Source: Nonomuraea typhae (GTDB taxonomy: Bacteria > Actinomycetota > Actinomycetes > Streptosporangiales > Streptosporangiaceae). From it: DNA of 64,000 bases. Below, piece after piece: positions 32,237 to 41,247 of the stretch; position 1 is the first letter of the stretch, and every line of letters starts with the position of its first letter. The translations under genes were made by a program, and so were the position numbers. The notes beneath the pieces were generated by a model, which was not told where the DNA came from, ran no database searches, and saw only the letters and a program-made list of their open reading frames with translations. The DNA lies in assembly GCF_009760925.1 (NCBI RefSeq), contig NZ_VRLV01000013.1, positions 124,001 to 188,000 on the forward strand. Reading direction: 5' to 3'.

Positions 32237-32713
32237 ATGCCCCGAGTCTCCGTCACCGTCGATGGAATCGCGTACGAGGAGGAAGTGGAGCCGCGGCTCC
32301 TCCTCGTCCATCTTCTCCGCGATCGGCTAGGCAAGACAGGCACCCCGATCGGCTGCGACACCGGCAACTGCGGCGCCTGCACGGTGCTGCTGGACGGCAA
32401 GTCCGTGAAGAGCTGCTCCGTGCTCGCGGTCCAGGCCGACGGCAGCGCCGTCACGACCATCGAGGGCCTGGCCGCCAACGGCACGCTGCACCCGATGCAG
32501 CGTGCCTTTCACGAGGAACACGCCCTGCAGTGCGGTTACTGCACACCCGGCATGGTCATGGCCGCGGTCGATCTGGTGCGGGAGAATCCGGACCCGTCGG
32601 AGGAGGCCATCAGGGAGGGCCTGGAGGGCAATCTCTGCCGGTGCACGGGTTACTGCAACATCGTCCGAGCGGTACGGCGGGGCGCACAGGACATGGCGGT
32701 GAAGACGCCATGA
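32237..32713 (+). CDS. coxS: molybdenum-hydroxylase small subunit, 2x[2Fe-2S] (CoxS-type)
   Basis: A 158-residue electron-transfer subunit of the xanthine dehydrogenase/CO dehydrogenase family. The plant-ferredoxin-like cluster motif is GCDTGNCGACTVLLDG plus a later Cys (KSCSVLA). The second cluster uses CGYCTPGM and CRCTGYCNIV. Length and motif spacing are normal. Its stop overlaps the next start (ATGA), so S and L are coupled. It would pass electrons from the molybdenum centre to FAD in the medium subunit. Confidence 0.93.
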   Translation: MPRVSVTVDGIAYEEEVEPRLLLVHLLRDRLGKTGTPIGCDTGNCGACTVLLDGKSVKSCSVLAVQADGSAVTTIEGLAANGTLHPMQRAFHEEHALQCGYCTPGMVMAAVDLVRENPDPSEEAIREGLEGNLCRCTGYCNIVRAVRRGAQDMAVKTP

Positions 32714-35037
32714 GCGAGATAGGCGCGCCCAGGCGGCGCAAGGAGGACGCCCGCCTGCTCACGGGCCGTACGCAGTGGACCGACAACATGCAGCTGCCGG
32801 GGATGGCCTATGTGGCGTTCCTGCGCAGCCCGATGGCGCACGCGCGCATCACGAGGGTGGACGTGTCGGGGACGGCCGGCCTGCCCGGGGTGATCGGCGC
32901 CTTCTCCGGGGCGGACTTCGCCGCCGAGCAGGGCAGCCTGCCGTGCGCCTGGCCGGTGAGCGAGGACGTCGTCATCCCGGAGCATCCGCCGATGGCCGTC
33001 TCGCAGGTGCGGTACGTGGGTGAGGCGGTCGCCTGCGTGGTGGCCACCGACCGGTACAAGGCGGCGGACGCGCTGGAGGCGATCGAGGTCGACTACGAGC
33101 CGCTGCCGCCGGTGCTCGACATGAACGACGCCCTCACCGCGGGCAGCCCGAAGGTGCACGAGGCGGGCAACCAGGCGTTCACCTGGAAGTTCGCCCAGGG
33201 GGACATCGACGCCGCGCTGCGGGACGCGCCGGTGACGATCGACCGCACCTACATTCAGCAGCGCCTGATCCCGTCGGCGATGGAGCCGCGGGCGGTCATG
33301 GCCAGCACCGACGGCGACAGCTACACCTTGTGGAGCGCGACCCAGATCCCGCACGTGCTGAGGGTGATGCTGGCGCTGACGACGGGCATCCCGGAGCACA
33401 AGCTGAGGGTGGTCGCGCCGGACGTGGGCGGCGGTTTCGGCTCGAAGCTGCAGGTGACCGCGGAGGAGGTGCTCTGCCTGCTGCTGACGCGCAGGACCGG
33501 CCGGCCAGTCAAGTGGACGGAGTCGCGCTCGGAGGGCAACCTGACCGTGCATCACGGCCGCGACCAGATCCAGCACGTGACGCTGGCGGCCGAGGCCGAC
33601 GGCCGCATCCGCGGGCTGCGCGTGGAGCTGCTGGCCGACATGGGCGCCTACCTGATGCTGGTGACGCCGGGGGTGCCGCTGCTGGGCGCGTTCATGTTCA
33701 ACGGCATCTACAAGATGGACGCCTACGACTTCAACTGCACCGGCGTCTTCACCACGAAGATGCCGACGGACGCCTATCGGGGGGCCGGGCGGCCTGAGGC
33801 GACCTATGCCATCGAGCGGGTCATGGACGAGCTGGCCAATGAGCTCAACCTCGATCCGATCGAGGTGCGCCGGCGCAACTGGATCAAGCACGAGGAGTTC
33901 CCCTACACCACGATCGCGACGCTGACCTACGACTCCGGCAACTACGAGGCGGCGACGGACAAGGCGCTGGCGTTGTTCGGTTACGACAAGCTGCGGGCGG
34001 AACAGGCCGACCGGCGCGACCGGGGCGATCCGGTCCAGCTGGGCATCGGCATCTCGACGTACACGGAGATGTGCGGCATCGCGCCCAGCCGCATGCTCGG
34101 CTCGCTCAACTACGGCGCGGGCGGCTGGGAGCACGGGGCGGTGCGCATGCTGCCGACCGGCAAGGTCGAGGTGGTGACCGGTTCGTCCGCCCACGGCCAG
34201 GGGCACGAGACGGCGTGGAGCCAGATCGTGGCCGACGCGCTCGGCGTGCCGTTCGAGGACATCGCGGTGATCCACGGCGACACCGCGACCTCGCCCAAGG
34301 GCATGGACACCTACGGCTCGCGGTCGCTGGTGGTCGGCGGCATGGCCGTGCTGGCCGCCTGCGACAAGGTGAAGGAGAAGGCCAGGAAGATCGCGGCGCA
34401 CGTGCTGGAGTGCGCGCCGGACGACGTCGAGTTCAGCGAGGGCACGTTCAGGGTGCGCGGCACGGAGACCGGCAAGACGATCCAGGAGTTGTCGCTGGCC
34501 ACGTTCGCCGCCCACGACCTGCCCGTCGGGGTCGAGCCGAGGCTGGACTCCGACGCCACCGTCGACCCGGACAACTTCTCCTACCCGCACGGCACGCACC
34601 TGTGCGCGGTCGAGGTGGACACCGAGACCGGCATGAGCAGGATCCGCTCCTACGTGGCCGTGGACGACGTGGGCAAGGTGGTCAACCCGCTGATCGTGGA
34701 GGGCCAGGTGCACGGCGGCATCGCCCAGGGCGTCGCGCAGGCGTTGTTCGAGGAGGCCGTCTACGACGCCGACGGGAACCTGCTGACCACGACGATGGCC
34801 GACTACCTGCTGCCGTCCGCGGCGGACCTGCCGGCCTTCGTCACCGACCGCACGGAGACGCCGGCGACCACCAACCCGCTCGGCGTGAAGGGCGTCGGCG
34901 AGGCGGGCACGATCGCCTCGACCCCGGCGGTCGTCAACGCCATCGTGGACGCGCTGCGCCCGCGGGGAATCCACGACGTCCAGATGCCGTGCACGCCCGA
35001 GCGGATCTGGCGGGCACTCGAAGGAGCGCGCTCATGA
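32710..35037 (+). CDS. coxL: molybdenum-hydroxylase large subunit (form II CoxL-like)
   Basis: A 775-residue molybdopterin-binding catalytic subunit. It starts MSEIGAPRRRKEDARLLTG and has the Moco-binding VVAPDVGGGFGSK and GSSAHGQGHETAW segments. The active-site loop is AYRGAGRPE (residues ~354-362). This is the form II signature, not the AYXCSFR of true form I CO dehydrogenases, so CO oxidation should not be assumed; an aldehyde or heterocycle is possible. Start and stop overlap the neighbours by four bases each. Confidence 0.92.
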   Translation: MSEIGAPRRRKEDARLLTGRTQWTDNMQLPGMAYVAFLRSPMAHARITRVDVSGTAGLPGVIGAFSGADFAAEQGSLPCAWPVSEDVVIPEHPPMAVSQVRYVGEAVACVVATDRYKAADALEAIEVDYEPLPPVLDMNDALTAGSPKVHEAGNQAFTWKFAQGDIDAALRDAPVTIDRTYIQQRLIPSAMEPRAVMASTDGDSYTLWSATQIPHVLRVMLALTTGIPEHKLRVVAPDVGGGFGSKLQVTAEEVLCLLLTRRTGRPVKWTESRSEGNLTVHHGRDQIQHVTLAAEADGRIRGLRVELLADMGAYLMLVTPGVPLLGAFMFNGIYKMDAYDFNCTGVFTTKMPTDAYRGAGRPEATYAIERVMDELANELNLDPIEVRRRNWIKHEEFPYTTIATLTYDSGNYEAATDKALALFGYDKLRAEQADRRDRGDPVQLGIGISTYTEMCGIAPSRMLGSLNYGAGGWEHGAVRMLPTGKVEVVTGSSAHGQGHETAWSQIVADALGVPFEDIAVIHGDTATSPKGMDTYGSRSLVVGGMAVLAACDKVKEKARKIAAHVLECAPDDVEFSEGTFRVRGTETGKTIQELSLATFAAHDLPVGVEPRLDSDATVDPDNFSYPHGTHLCAVEVDTETGMSRIRSYVAVDDVGKVVNPLIVEGQVHGGIAQGVAQALFEEAVYDADGNLLTTTMADYLLPSAADLPAFVTDRTETPATTNPLGVKGVGEAGTIASTPAVVNAIVDALRPRGIHDVQMPCTPERIWRALEGARS

Positions 35038-35888
35038 TCCCCGCGAAGTTCGACTACACGCGCGCGGCCACCGTGGAGGAGGCATGCCAGGCGCTGGCCG
35101 CCGACGACGAGGCGAAGGCGCTGGCCGGCGGGCAGTCGCTGCTGCCGCTGCTGCGCCTGCGCCTGGCCTACCCGAGCACGCTCGTGGACATCGGGCGCCT
35201 GCCCGAGCTCCAGGGCGTGCACGACCGCGGTGACCACGTCTTCATCGGCGCGCTGGCCACGCACGACGAGGTGATGCGCTCGCCGGTGGTGACCGCGGGC
35301 TGCCCGCTCGTGGCGCTGGCCGCCGCGACGGTCGCCGATCCCGCGGTACGGCACCGCGGCACGTTCGGCGGTTCCCTGGCCCACGCCGACCCGGCGGGCG
35401 ACCTGCCGGCGGTGGTCCTGGCGCTGGACGGGGTGCTGGTGGCCAGGTCGGCCTCCGGTGAGCGGGAGATCCCGGCCGCCGCGTTCTTCGCCGACTACCT
35501 GGAGACCTCGCTGGAGGCGGGGGAGATCCTGGCCGGGGTCAAAATTCCCAAGCTGGGCGAGGGGTGGGGCTTCCACTACGAGAAGTTCCACCGCACCGCC
35601 CAGGCGTGGGCGATCGTCGGCGTGGCCGCCGCCGTGCGCCGCTCGAACGGCTCGATCCAGGAGGCCAGGATCGGGCTAACGAACATGGGGCCGACGCCGC
35701 TGCGTGCCCGCGCGGCCGAGACCGCGCTCCAGGGCCTGGAGCTCGGCGACGCCGTACGGCAGGCGTGCGGGGAAGCGGCGGAGGGCACCTCCCCGCCCGC
35801 CGACCTGCACGGCCAGCCGGACTACCGCAGGCACCTGGCCAGAGTCCTGACCCACCGCGCGGTCAGGACCGCGGCCGGAACCCCGTAG
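35034..35888 (+). CDS. coxM: molybdenum-hydroxylase medium subunit, FAD-binding (CoxM-type)
   Basis: A 284-residue flavoprotein subunit. FAD-binding motifs are AGGQSLLPLLRLRLAYP at the N-terminus and TVADPAVRHRGTFGGSLAHA in the middle, followed by the CO_deh_flav_C domain (FHYEKFHRTAQAWAIVGVAA). The ATG overlaps the coxL stop (ATGA). It completes the S-L-M heterotrimer. Confidence 0.93.
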   Translation: MIPAKFDYTRAATVEEACQALAADDEAKALAGGQSLLPLLRLRLAYPSTLVDIGRLPELQGVHDRGDHVFIGALATHDEVMRSPVVTAGCPLVALAAATVADPAVRHRGTFGGSLAHADPAGDLPAVVLALDGVLVARSASGEREIPAAAFFADYLETSLEAGEILAGVKIPKLGEGWGFHYEKFHRTAQAWAIVGVAAAVRRSNGSIQEARIGLTNMGPTPLRARAAETALQGLELGDAVRQACGEAAEGTSPPADLHGQPDYRRHLARVLTHRAVRTAAGTP

Positions 35889-35923
35889 CCCCGAGGGGGC
35901 GCCCTTTCCTGGAGCACACCGTG

Positions 35924-36000
35924 GTCCGGGAGGAGGCGCCCCTTCCGTCGTCCCCCAAAACCCCGCAGTCCGGGAGGGGTTCCCCTTCCGGGGGTCGCCC
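35924..36000. repeat. imperfect direct repeat between coxM and coxG
   Basis: GTCCGGGAGG followed by a C-rich CCCCTTCCG segment occurs at 35924 and again at 35968 with 44-bp spacing. The stretch can form G/C hairpins and may be a mild attenuator between coxM and coxG. Nothing coding is seen. Confidence 0.4.
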
Positions 36001-36033
36001 TTCCGGACGTACTGTCGTAAGCAGGAGGCGTCC

Positions 36034-36798
36034 ATGGCGATGCGGTTCGAGCACGAGTTCACTGTCCCGGTCCCGGTCGAGCAGGCGTGGGCAGTGTTGC
36101 TCGACGTCGAGCGCGTGGCACCCTGCCTGCCCGGCGCGACGCTGGAGGTCTTCGAGAGCGACGAGTTCGCCGGCAGGATGAAGGTCAAGGTCGGGCCGAT
36201 CACGGTGACCTATCGGGGCACGGCCCGCTTCGAGGACGTGGACAAGGACAACCACACGCTGACCATCAGGGCCTCGGGCAAGGAGGCGCGCGGGCCGGGG
36301 ACGGCCTCGGCGACGGTCGTGGCGAAGCTGGCCGCGGCCGACGGGGCGACGGCGGTGCGCGTGGAGACGACGTTCAACGTGACGGGCCGGCCGGCGCAGT
36401 TCGGCCGGGGCGTGATGGCCGAGGTGGGGGCCAAGCTGATCGACCGGTTCGCGGCCAATCTGGCGGAGCTGCTGGCCGAGCCGGCGGCGGAGGCGGCAGC
36501 CGTACCCCGGAATGCCGCACCCCAGGATGCCGCACCCCGGGAAGGCGCACCCCGGGATGCCGCACCCCGGGAAGACGGCTCCCAGGAGAAGGAGGCCGGG
36601 GAGCGGCGGCTGAGCGCGGTGCCGGCGGACGTGCATCCCGGCGGGACGTTGCGCACGTCGCGCACGGCCGACGAGGAGGCGCTGGACCTGCTGGAGGTGG
36701 CCGGGACGCCGCTGCTGAAGCGGGTGGCGCCGCTGGTGGGCGGGCTGGTGCTGGTGGCGTTGGTCGCCTGGCTGATCAGGCGGTTCTTGCGTAGATAA
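36034..36798 (+). CDS. CoxG-like SRPBCC protein with C-terminal membrane anchor
   Basis: A 254-residue protein. Residues 1-150 are a CoxG/SRPBCC domain (FTVPVPVEQAWAVLLDVERV, PCLPGATLE, GRMKVKVGPITVTYRG). A low-complexity linker of 15-bp DNA repeats (residues ~155-185) follows, then a single membrane helix (LVGGLVLVALVAWLI) and a basic end. In CO dehydrogenase operons CoxG tethers the enzyme to the membrane, which fits the anchor seen here. It has its own start 145 bp after coxM; co-transcription is likely. Confidence 0.88.
   Translation: MAMRFEHEFTVPVPVEQAWAVLLDVERVAPCLPGATLEVFESDEFAGRMKVKVGPITVTYRGTARFEDVDKDNHTLTIRASGKEARGPGTASATVVAKLAAADGATAVRVETTFNVTGRPAQFGRGVMAEVGAKLIDRFAANLAELLAEPAAEAAAVPRNAAPQDAAPREGAPRDAAPREDGSQEKEAGERRLSAVPADVHPGGTLRTSRTADEEALDLLEVAGTPLLKRVAPLVGGLVLVALVAWLIRRFLRR
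36511..36570 (+). repeat. 15-bp in-frame repeat in the CoxG-like linker
   Basis: Four 15-bp units of the type GATGCCGCACCCCGG run from 36511 to 36570, with degenerate flanking copies. They encode a repeated A-P-R-D/E-A/G pattern in the linker before the membrane helix. Confidence 0.75.
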
Positions 36799-36897
36799 GG
36801 CCAGATCAACGGGCAAAAAAGCCATCAAGTCCGGACACATCACCCGAAGACCGGGAATGCCTGACTTCGAGTGTTCCGTGGCTCGGGGGAGATGGGC

Positions 36898-39564
36898 ATG
36901 CCGTACTGCACCGTGGTCATCATCGGCTACAACGATGCGGAACGACTGCCCAGGGCGGTCCGCTCCGTGCTCAGGCAGACCCTGCGCGACCTCGAAGTGA
37001 TCGTCGTCGACGACGCCAGCACCGACGGGACCGCGCAGGTCATGAGCACTCTGCAGCAGGCCGACCGGCGGGTGCGCTACCTGCGGCGCGAGCACAACAG
37101 CGGCGGCTGCGGGGCGCCGCGCAACGACGGGCTGGACGCCGCCTCCGCCCCGTTCATCATGTTCCTGGACAGCGACGACGAACTGCCCAGGCACGCCTGC
37201 AAGAGCCTGCTGGCCGAGATCGAGCGCACCGGCGCTGACTTCGTCGCCGGCCAGATCTCCCGCTACTACGAGCCCAGCGGGCGGCTGGAGCGCTACTACC
37301 CGGCCCTGTTCGCCCGCCGCCGCGTGGTCGAGGGCATCGCCGAGGACCCCGAGCTGTTCCTGGACTCCTTCAGCACCAACAAGCTCTACGACACGGGCTT
37401 CCTGCGCCGCCACGCGCTGCGCTTCCCCGAGGACATCCACTACGAGGACCACGTCTTCGCCACCGAGGTCTACGCCCTGTCCGAGCGCTTCGCGGTCGTG
37501 CCCTGGGTCGTCTACCACTGGCACCGCGCCCCGGAGCCGGCCTCGATCTCGCAGAGCATCGCCGACATGGACAACGTGCGCCACCGGATCATCGCCGCCG
37601 AGCGCAGCGACCGCGTCCTGCGCGACTACGGCCGCGACGACCTCGTCCCCGGGCGTCAGCACCGCTTCCTCCGCCAGGACCTGCGCGTCTACCTCAACCC
37701 GCTGCCCGCCCGCGACCTGGTGTGGGCCAAGGAGTTCGCCGCGGTCGTGCGCCCCTACCTGGCCACGGTCCCGCACGAGATCATCGACCGCCTCGACCCC
37801 ATGAACCGGGTCTGCTGCCACCTGATCCTCGACGACCGCGTGGACGACCTGCGCGTCGCCGTACGCTCATTGACCGGCGCGGCCGCCCCGCCGAGAGCGG
37901 CGATCCGCCACCAGGGCCGCACCTACTGGGGCACCACGCTCTCCCCCGGCATGGACATCACCCGGCTGCGCCTGGCCGAGCTGCCCTTCACCGCCACCCG
38001 GCTGCGCCACGAGGTCACCGAGATCGCCGCGGACGGCGGCCGGATCGCGATGACCGTGCACACCTACGACCCGTTCGGCGTGCTGCCCACCGGGTGGACG
38101 GCCTCCTTCCGGTACGGCAGGCAGAGCTTCCCCATTCACCCGCACCCGTCCGGTGACGGCTACGTCTCCGAGTTCGGATTCGTGCCCCGCGACAAGGGCG
38201 AGCCGCGCATCGCCTTCACCCGCGACAGTGACGGCCACACCACCACCGACCGCCTGCTGGTCGACCCGAACCTGGCGCCGATCAGCGTCAACGGCCACAC
38301 CGTGCAGGCCGTGGGCCAGTCGGCGTTCCTGCGCATCACCGCGCCGATCCAGCGCAGGATCATGGGCCGGCTCAAGCGCGAGGTGCTGGCCAGGGTGAGC
38401 ACGCCGGCGATGAAGCTGCGGGTGTACAAGGCGCTGATCAAGGTGGTGCCGCGGCGCAGGGACCTGGCGCTGTTCGAGGCCGACTGCGGCAAGGGCTACA
38501 CCGGCTCGCCCCGCGCCATCTACGAGGAGCTGCGCCGCCGCGAGCTGCCGATCGGCGTCATCTGGTCGGCGTCCAGAAACCGGGCGGCCTTCCCCCAGGA
38601 CGCCGGGCTCGTGCGCCGCATGAGCTGGCGCTACATCTGGATCATGGCCAGGGCGGGCATCTGGGTGGACAGCCACGGCTTCCCGCTCGCCTATCCGAAG
38701 CCGCCGGGCACCCGCTACCTGCAAACGTGGCACGGGCAGGGCATCAAGTCGATCGGCTTCGACGCGCCGGACCTGCGGGCGGACTTCGCCGGGCCGCGCG
38801 ACCAGTGGCGGGCCGCCGTGGCCCGCTGGGACGCGCTGATCTCACCGAGTGAGGAGTTCTCGCGGCGCTTCGTGCCGTCGAACGGCTACACCGGCCCGGT
38901 CTTCCGGTACGGCACGCCGCGATGTGATGCCCTGGTCCGGGGTGAGGTGGTGCCCCAAGTCTGGGAAAAGCTGGAAATATCGCCAGACAAGAAGATCCTC
39001 CTCTACGCCCCGACATATCGGGATCACGCCAAGAGCAGCGGCCGGTCCGTCCGCGTCGACCTGGAGATGATGGCCGACGAGCTGGCCGCCGACTGGGTGA
39101 TCATCCTGCGCACCCACCCGATCGAGCGCTACACGCTCCCCCAGCACCTGCGCCACTTCGTCCGCGCCGCGGGCTCCTACCCGGAGATCAACGACCTGAT
39201 GCTCGCCTCCGACGCGCTGCTCACCGACTACTCCTCCGTGATGTGCGACTACGCGCTCACCGGCAAACCCATGCTCTTCTACATCGACGATTGGGACGAC
39301 TACCGCCTGACCGAGCGCGGCGTCTACCACGACCTGCCCACGATCGCCCCCGGCCCCTGCCTGACCACGACCCGGGACCTCATCATCTGCCTGCGGGCGC
39401 TGCCGGCCGTACACACGTCCTTCTCGGAGAAGTACGCCGCCTTCCGCACGTTCTGGTGCGGCGAGGAGCGCGGCACCGCCGCCGCCCGGGTGGTGGAGGA
39501 CTTCTTCGCCGCCCCCCTCGCCCGGCCCGTCACCAGCCGCCCCGTGGTGTGGGGGACGCCGTGA
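36898..39564 (+). CDS. GT2 glycosyltransferase fused to CDP-glycerol:glycerophosphotransferase (TagF-like) domain
   Basis: An 888-residue bifunctional enzyme. Residues 1-~230 form a GT-A family 2 domain (VVIIGYNDAERLPRAV, VVDDASTDGT, and the sugar-nucleotide metal motif FLDSDDELPRHA). A middle linker domain follows. The C-terminal ~390 residues form a TagF/Glyphos_transf domain with TWHGQGIKSIG near 610, LLYAPTYRD and LLTDYSSVMCDYALTG near 776, all intact. It probably alternates sugar and polyol-phosphate addition in a teichoic-acid-like polymer. ATG 36898 is preferred because GGGGGAG lies six bases upstream. It is coupled to the next GT4 gene (GTGA). Confidence 0.85.
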   Translation: MPYCTVVIIGYNDAERLPRAVRSVLRQTLRDLEVIVVDDASTDGTAQVMSTLQQADRRVRYLRREHNSGGCGAPRNDGLDAASAPFIMFLDSDDELPRHACKSLLAEIERTGADFVAGQISRYYEPSGRLERYYPALFARRRVVEGIAEDPELFLDSFSTNKLYDTGFLRRHALRFPEDIHYEDHVFATEVYALSERFAVVPWVVYHWHRAPEPASISQSIADMDNVRHRIIAAERSDRVLRDYGRDDLVPGRQHRFLRQDLRVYLNPLPARDLVWAKEFAAVVRPYLATVPHEIIDRLDPMNRVCCHLILDDRVDDLRVAVRSLTGAAAPPRAAIRHQGRTYWGTTLSPGMDITRLRLAELPFTATRLRHEVTEIAADGGRIAMTVHTYDPFGVLPTGWTASFRYGRQSFPIHPHPSGDGYVSEFGFVPRDKGEPRIAFTRDSDGHTTTDRLLVDPNLAPISVNGHTVQAVGQSAFLRITAPIQRRIMGRLKREVLARVSTPAMKLRVYKALIKVVPRRRDLALFEADCGKGYTGSPRAIYEELRRRELPIGVIWSASRNRAAFPQDAGLVRRMSWRYIWIMARAGIWVDSHGFPLAYPKPPGTRYLQTWHGQGIKSIGFDAPDLRADFAGPRDQWRAAVARWDALISPSEEFSRRFVPSNGYTGPVFRYGTPRCDALVRGEVVPQVWEKLEISPDKKILLYAPTYRDHAKSSGRSVRVDLEMMADELAADWVIILRTHPIERYTLPQHLRHFVRAAGSYPEINDLMLASDALLTDYSSVMCDYALTGKPMLFYIDDWDDYRLTERGVYHDLPTIAPGPCLTTTRDLIICLRALPAVHTSFSEKYAAFRTFWCGEERGTAAARVVEDFFAAPLARPVTSRPVVWGTP

Positions 39565-40622
39565 GCATCGTCTTCGCCTGCATGGACGCCGACACGCTCG
39601 GCGGCATCCAGCAGGTCACCCACACGCTCGCCCAGGGCCTGGCGGTCCGCGGCCACGACGTCCACGTGATCGGCCTCCACCGCGCCCGGACCCCGTTCAC
39701 CTACGTCGAGCACCCCCGCTACACCAAGCACGTGACCGGCCGCGCCCCCATGGGCGCCGAGGGCCCGCTGTCCCGGCGGCTGTCCGACCGCCACCTGCGC
39801 CAGGTCCTGGGCTCGCTGACCCCCGGCTTCGCCATCCTGACCTCCCCCGGCGCCGTCACCCGCGTGGCCTCGATGCTGCCCCGCCGCCTGCGCCCGATCG
39901 GCCAGTACCACGGCTCCTACGAACACGCCCGCGGCTCCTGGCACCTGGGCTCGATCAGAAGGCACTACCCGGACCTCGACCAGGCCGTCTTCCTGAGCGA
40001 GGACGACGCCCTGCTCTTCTCCGAACACGCGCTCCTGCCCAACACCTGGTCCCTGCCCAACCCGCTGTCGGAATGGCCGGAGAGTCCGTCCCCCTTGACC
40101 ACCCCGCGCATCCTGGGCGTGGGCCGCCTGGAGGGCGTCAAGCGCTTCGACCGCCTGATCACCGCCTTCGCCCGCGTCGCGACACCCCCCTGGGAACTCC
40201 ACCTCCTGGGCGACGGCGCCGAGGAGCCCCGCCTGCGCCGCCACGCCGCGGCCGAGGGCGTCGCCGGCCGCGTGGTCTTCCGCGGCCGCATCCCGGCGGC
40301 CCAGATGACCGAGGAGTACCACAACGCCGCCATCCTGGCCCTGACCAGCGAACACGAGGGCCTGCCCGTCGTCTTGCTGGAGGCCGCCGCCCACGGCGTC
40401 CCCGCGGTCGCCTTCGACGTCTCCGGCGGCGTCCGCTCCGCGGGCCCCGAACTCGTCCCGCCGGGCGACGTGAAGAAGTTCGCCTCCGCCCTGTCCGACC
40501 TGATGTCCGCCCCGGACGAACGCCTCCGCCTGGGCGCCGCCGCCCGCACCCGAGCCGCCGCCTTCCGCCTCGACCCCGTCCTGGACCGCTGGGAAACCCT
40601 CTTCGCCCACATGGCGCGATGA
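39561..40622 (+). CDS. GT4 family glycosyltransferase
   Basis: A 353-residue GT-B enzyme. The N-terminal domain has the nucleating loop TLGGIQQVTHTLAQGL. The C-terminal domain has the GT4 signatures ILGVGRLEGVKRFDRLI, LLGDGAEEPRLRR, FRGRIP and the donor-binding EHEGLPVVLLEAAAHGVPAVAFD. It would transfer a sugar from a nucleotide donor to the polymer or its linkage unit at the cytoplasmic membrane. GTG 39561 overlaps the upstream stop by four bases. Confidence 0.9.
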   Translation: MSIVFACMDADTLGGIQQVTHTLAQGLAVRGHDVHVIGLHRARTPFTYVEHPRYTKHVTGRAPMGAEGPLSRRLSDRHLRQVLGSLTPGFAILTSPGAVTRVASMLPRRLRPIGQYHGSYEHARGSWHLGSIRRHYPDLDQAVFLSEDDALLFSEHALLPNTWSLPNPLSEWPESPSPLTTPRILGVGRLEGVKRFDRLITAFARVATPPWELHLLGDGAEEPRLRRHAAAEGVAGRVVFRGRIPAAQMTEEYHNAAILALTSEHEGLPVVLLEAAAHGVPAVAFDVSGGVRSAGPELVPPGDVKKFASALSDLMSAPDERLRLGAAARTRAAAFRLDPVLDRWETLFAHMAR

Positions 40623-40650
40623 CCGATCATGGCTCTGGTTGGCTGTAAGC

Positions 40651-41205
40651 ATGGCTGATTGGGACGCTTACCTGGCGCTGGATGAGGAGACTCAGAAGGA
40701 GGTCGAAATCGTCGACGGCGCCTTCATACCCAGAGAACCGCGCGGCCGAGGCCACCAGACGACCGCACGACGGCTGGCCGACGCTCTGGAGGCAGCCATC
40801 CGCGGGTCCCGTGCCGAGGTGAACACCAGCATCGAGGTCATCCTCGGGAAGGCGCCACTCCACATCCGCAAGCCCGACGTAGTCGTCCACAGCCGGCTGG
40901 AACTCGGCGAGTGGCTACACGCAAAAGACGTCATCATGGCCGTCGAGGTGTTGTCCCCGCATTCCATCACCCGCGACCGGCTCCACAAAGCCGACGAGTA
41001 CGCCATGGCAGGCATCCCGCACTACCTGATCGTCCAGCCCGACGACCAGGGGGTCGTCTCCGTCGAGCACCACGTCCTGGTCTGCGGTGCCGAGTACTGC
41101 AAGCCCAAGATCACGCACCGCGACCTGGACGGTCTGGCCCTGAGGATGACCACGCCCTTCAGGCTTGACATCGACTGGTCGCAACTCGACATCGGGCCCA
41201 TGTAA
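40651..41205 (+). CDS. Uma2-family PD-(D/E)xK endonuclease-like protein
   Basis: A 184-residue protein with the Uma2 fold. Conserved elements are the N-terminal EIVDGAFIP, KPDVVVHS (metal-binding Asp) and AVEVLSPHSITRDRLHKADEYAMAGIPHYLIV (E and K of the nuclease core). Uma2 proteins are numerous in actinomycetes and their targets are mostly unknown. It is not obviously part of the surrounding glycan cluster. ATG 40651 is chosen over TTG 40639. A strong terminator follows directly. Confidence 0.85.
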   Translation: MADWDAYLALDEETQKEVEIVDGAFIPREPRGRGHQTTARRLADALEAAIRGSRAEVNTSIEVILGKAPLHIRKPDVVVHSRLELGEWLHAKDVIMAVEVLSPHSITRDRLHKADEYAMAGIPHYLIVQPDDQGVVSVEHHVLVCGAEYCKPKITHRDLDGLALRMTTPFRLDIDWSQLDIGPM

Positions 41206-41207
41206 AG

Positions 41208-41234
41208 AGCCGGTACGGCGGGGCCGTACCGGCT
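41208..41234. terminator. bidirectional hairpin between Uma2 and sulfotransferase genes
   Basis: A perfect 11-bp stem (AGCCGGTACGG at 41208-41218 with 41224-41234) and 5-base loop lies between convergent genes ending at 41205 and 41248. Confidence 0.85.
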
Positions 41235-41247
41235 CGCGAAAGGCGGG

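Noticed and set aside
32650..34974. Long open frame on the minus strand opposite coxL
   Set aside because: It is an antisense shadow. The product is rich in Arg, Val, His and Gly with no motif, while coxL on the plus strand has complete family motifs.
32237..35888. Calling the cox cluster a true CO dehydrogenase
   Set aside because: The large subunit has AYRGAGR (form II) rather than the AYXCSFR motif of form I enzymes, so CO oxidation is not supported by sequence.
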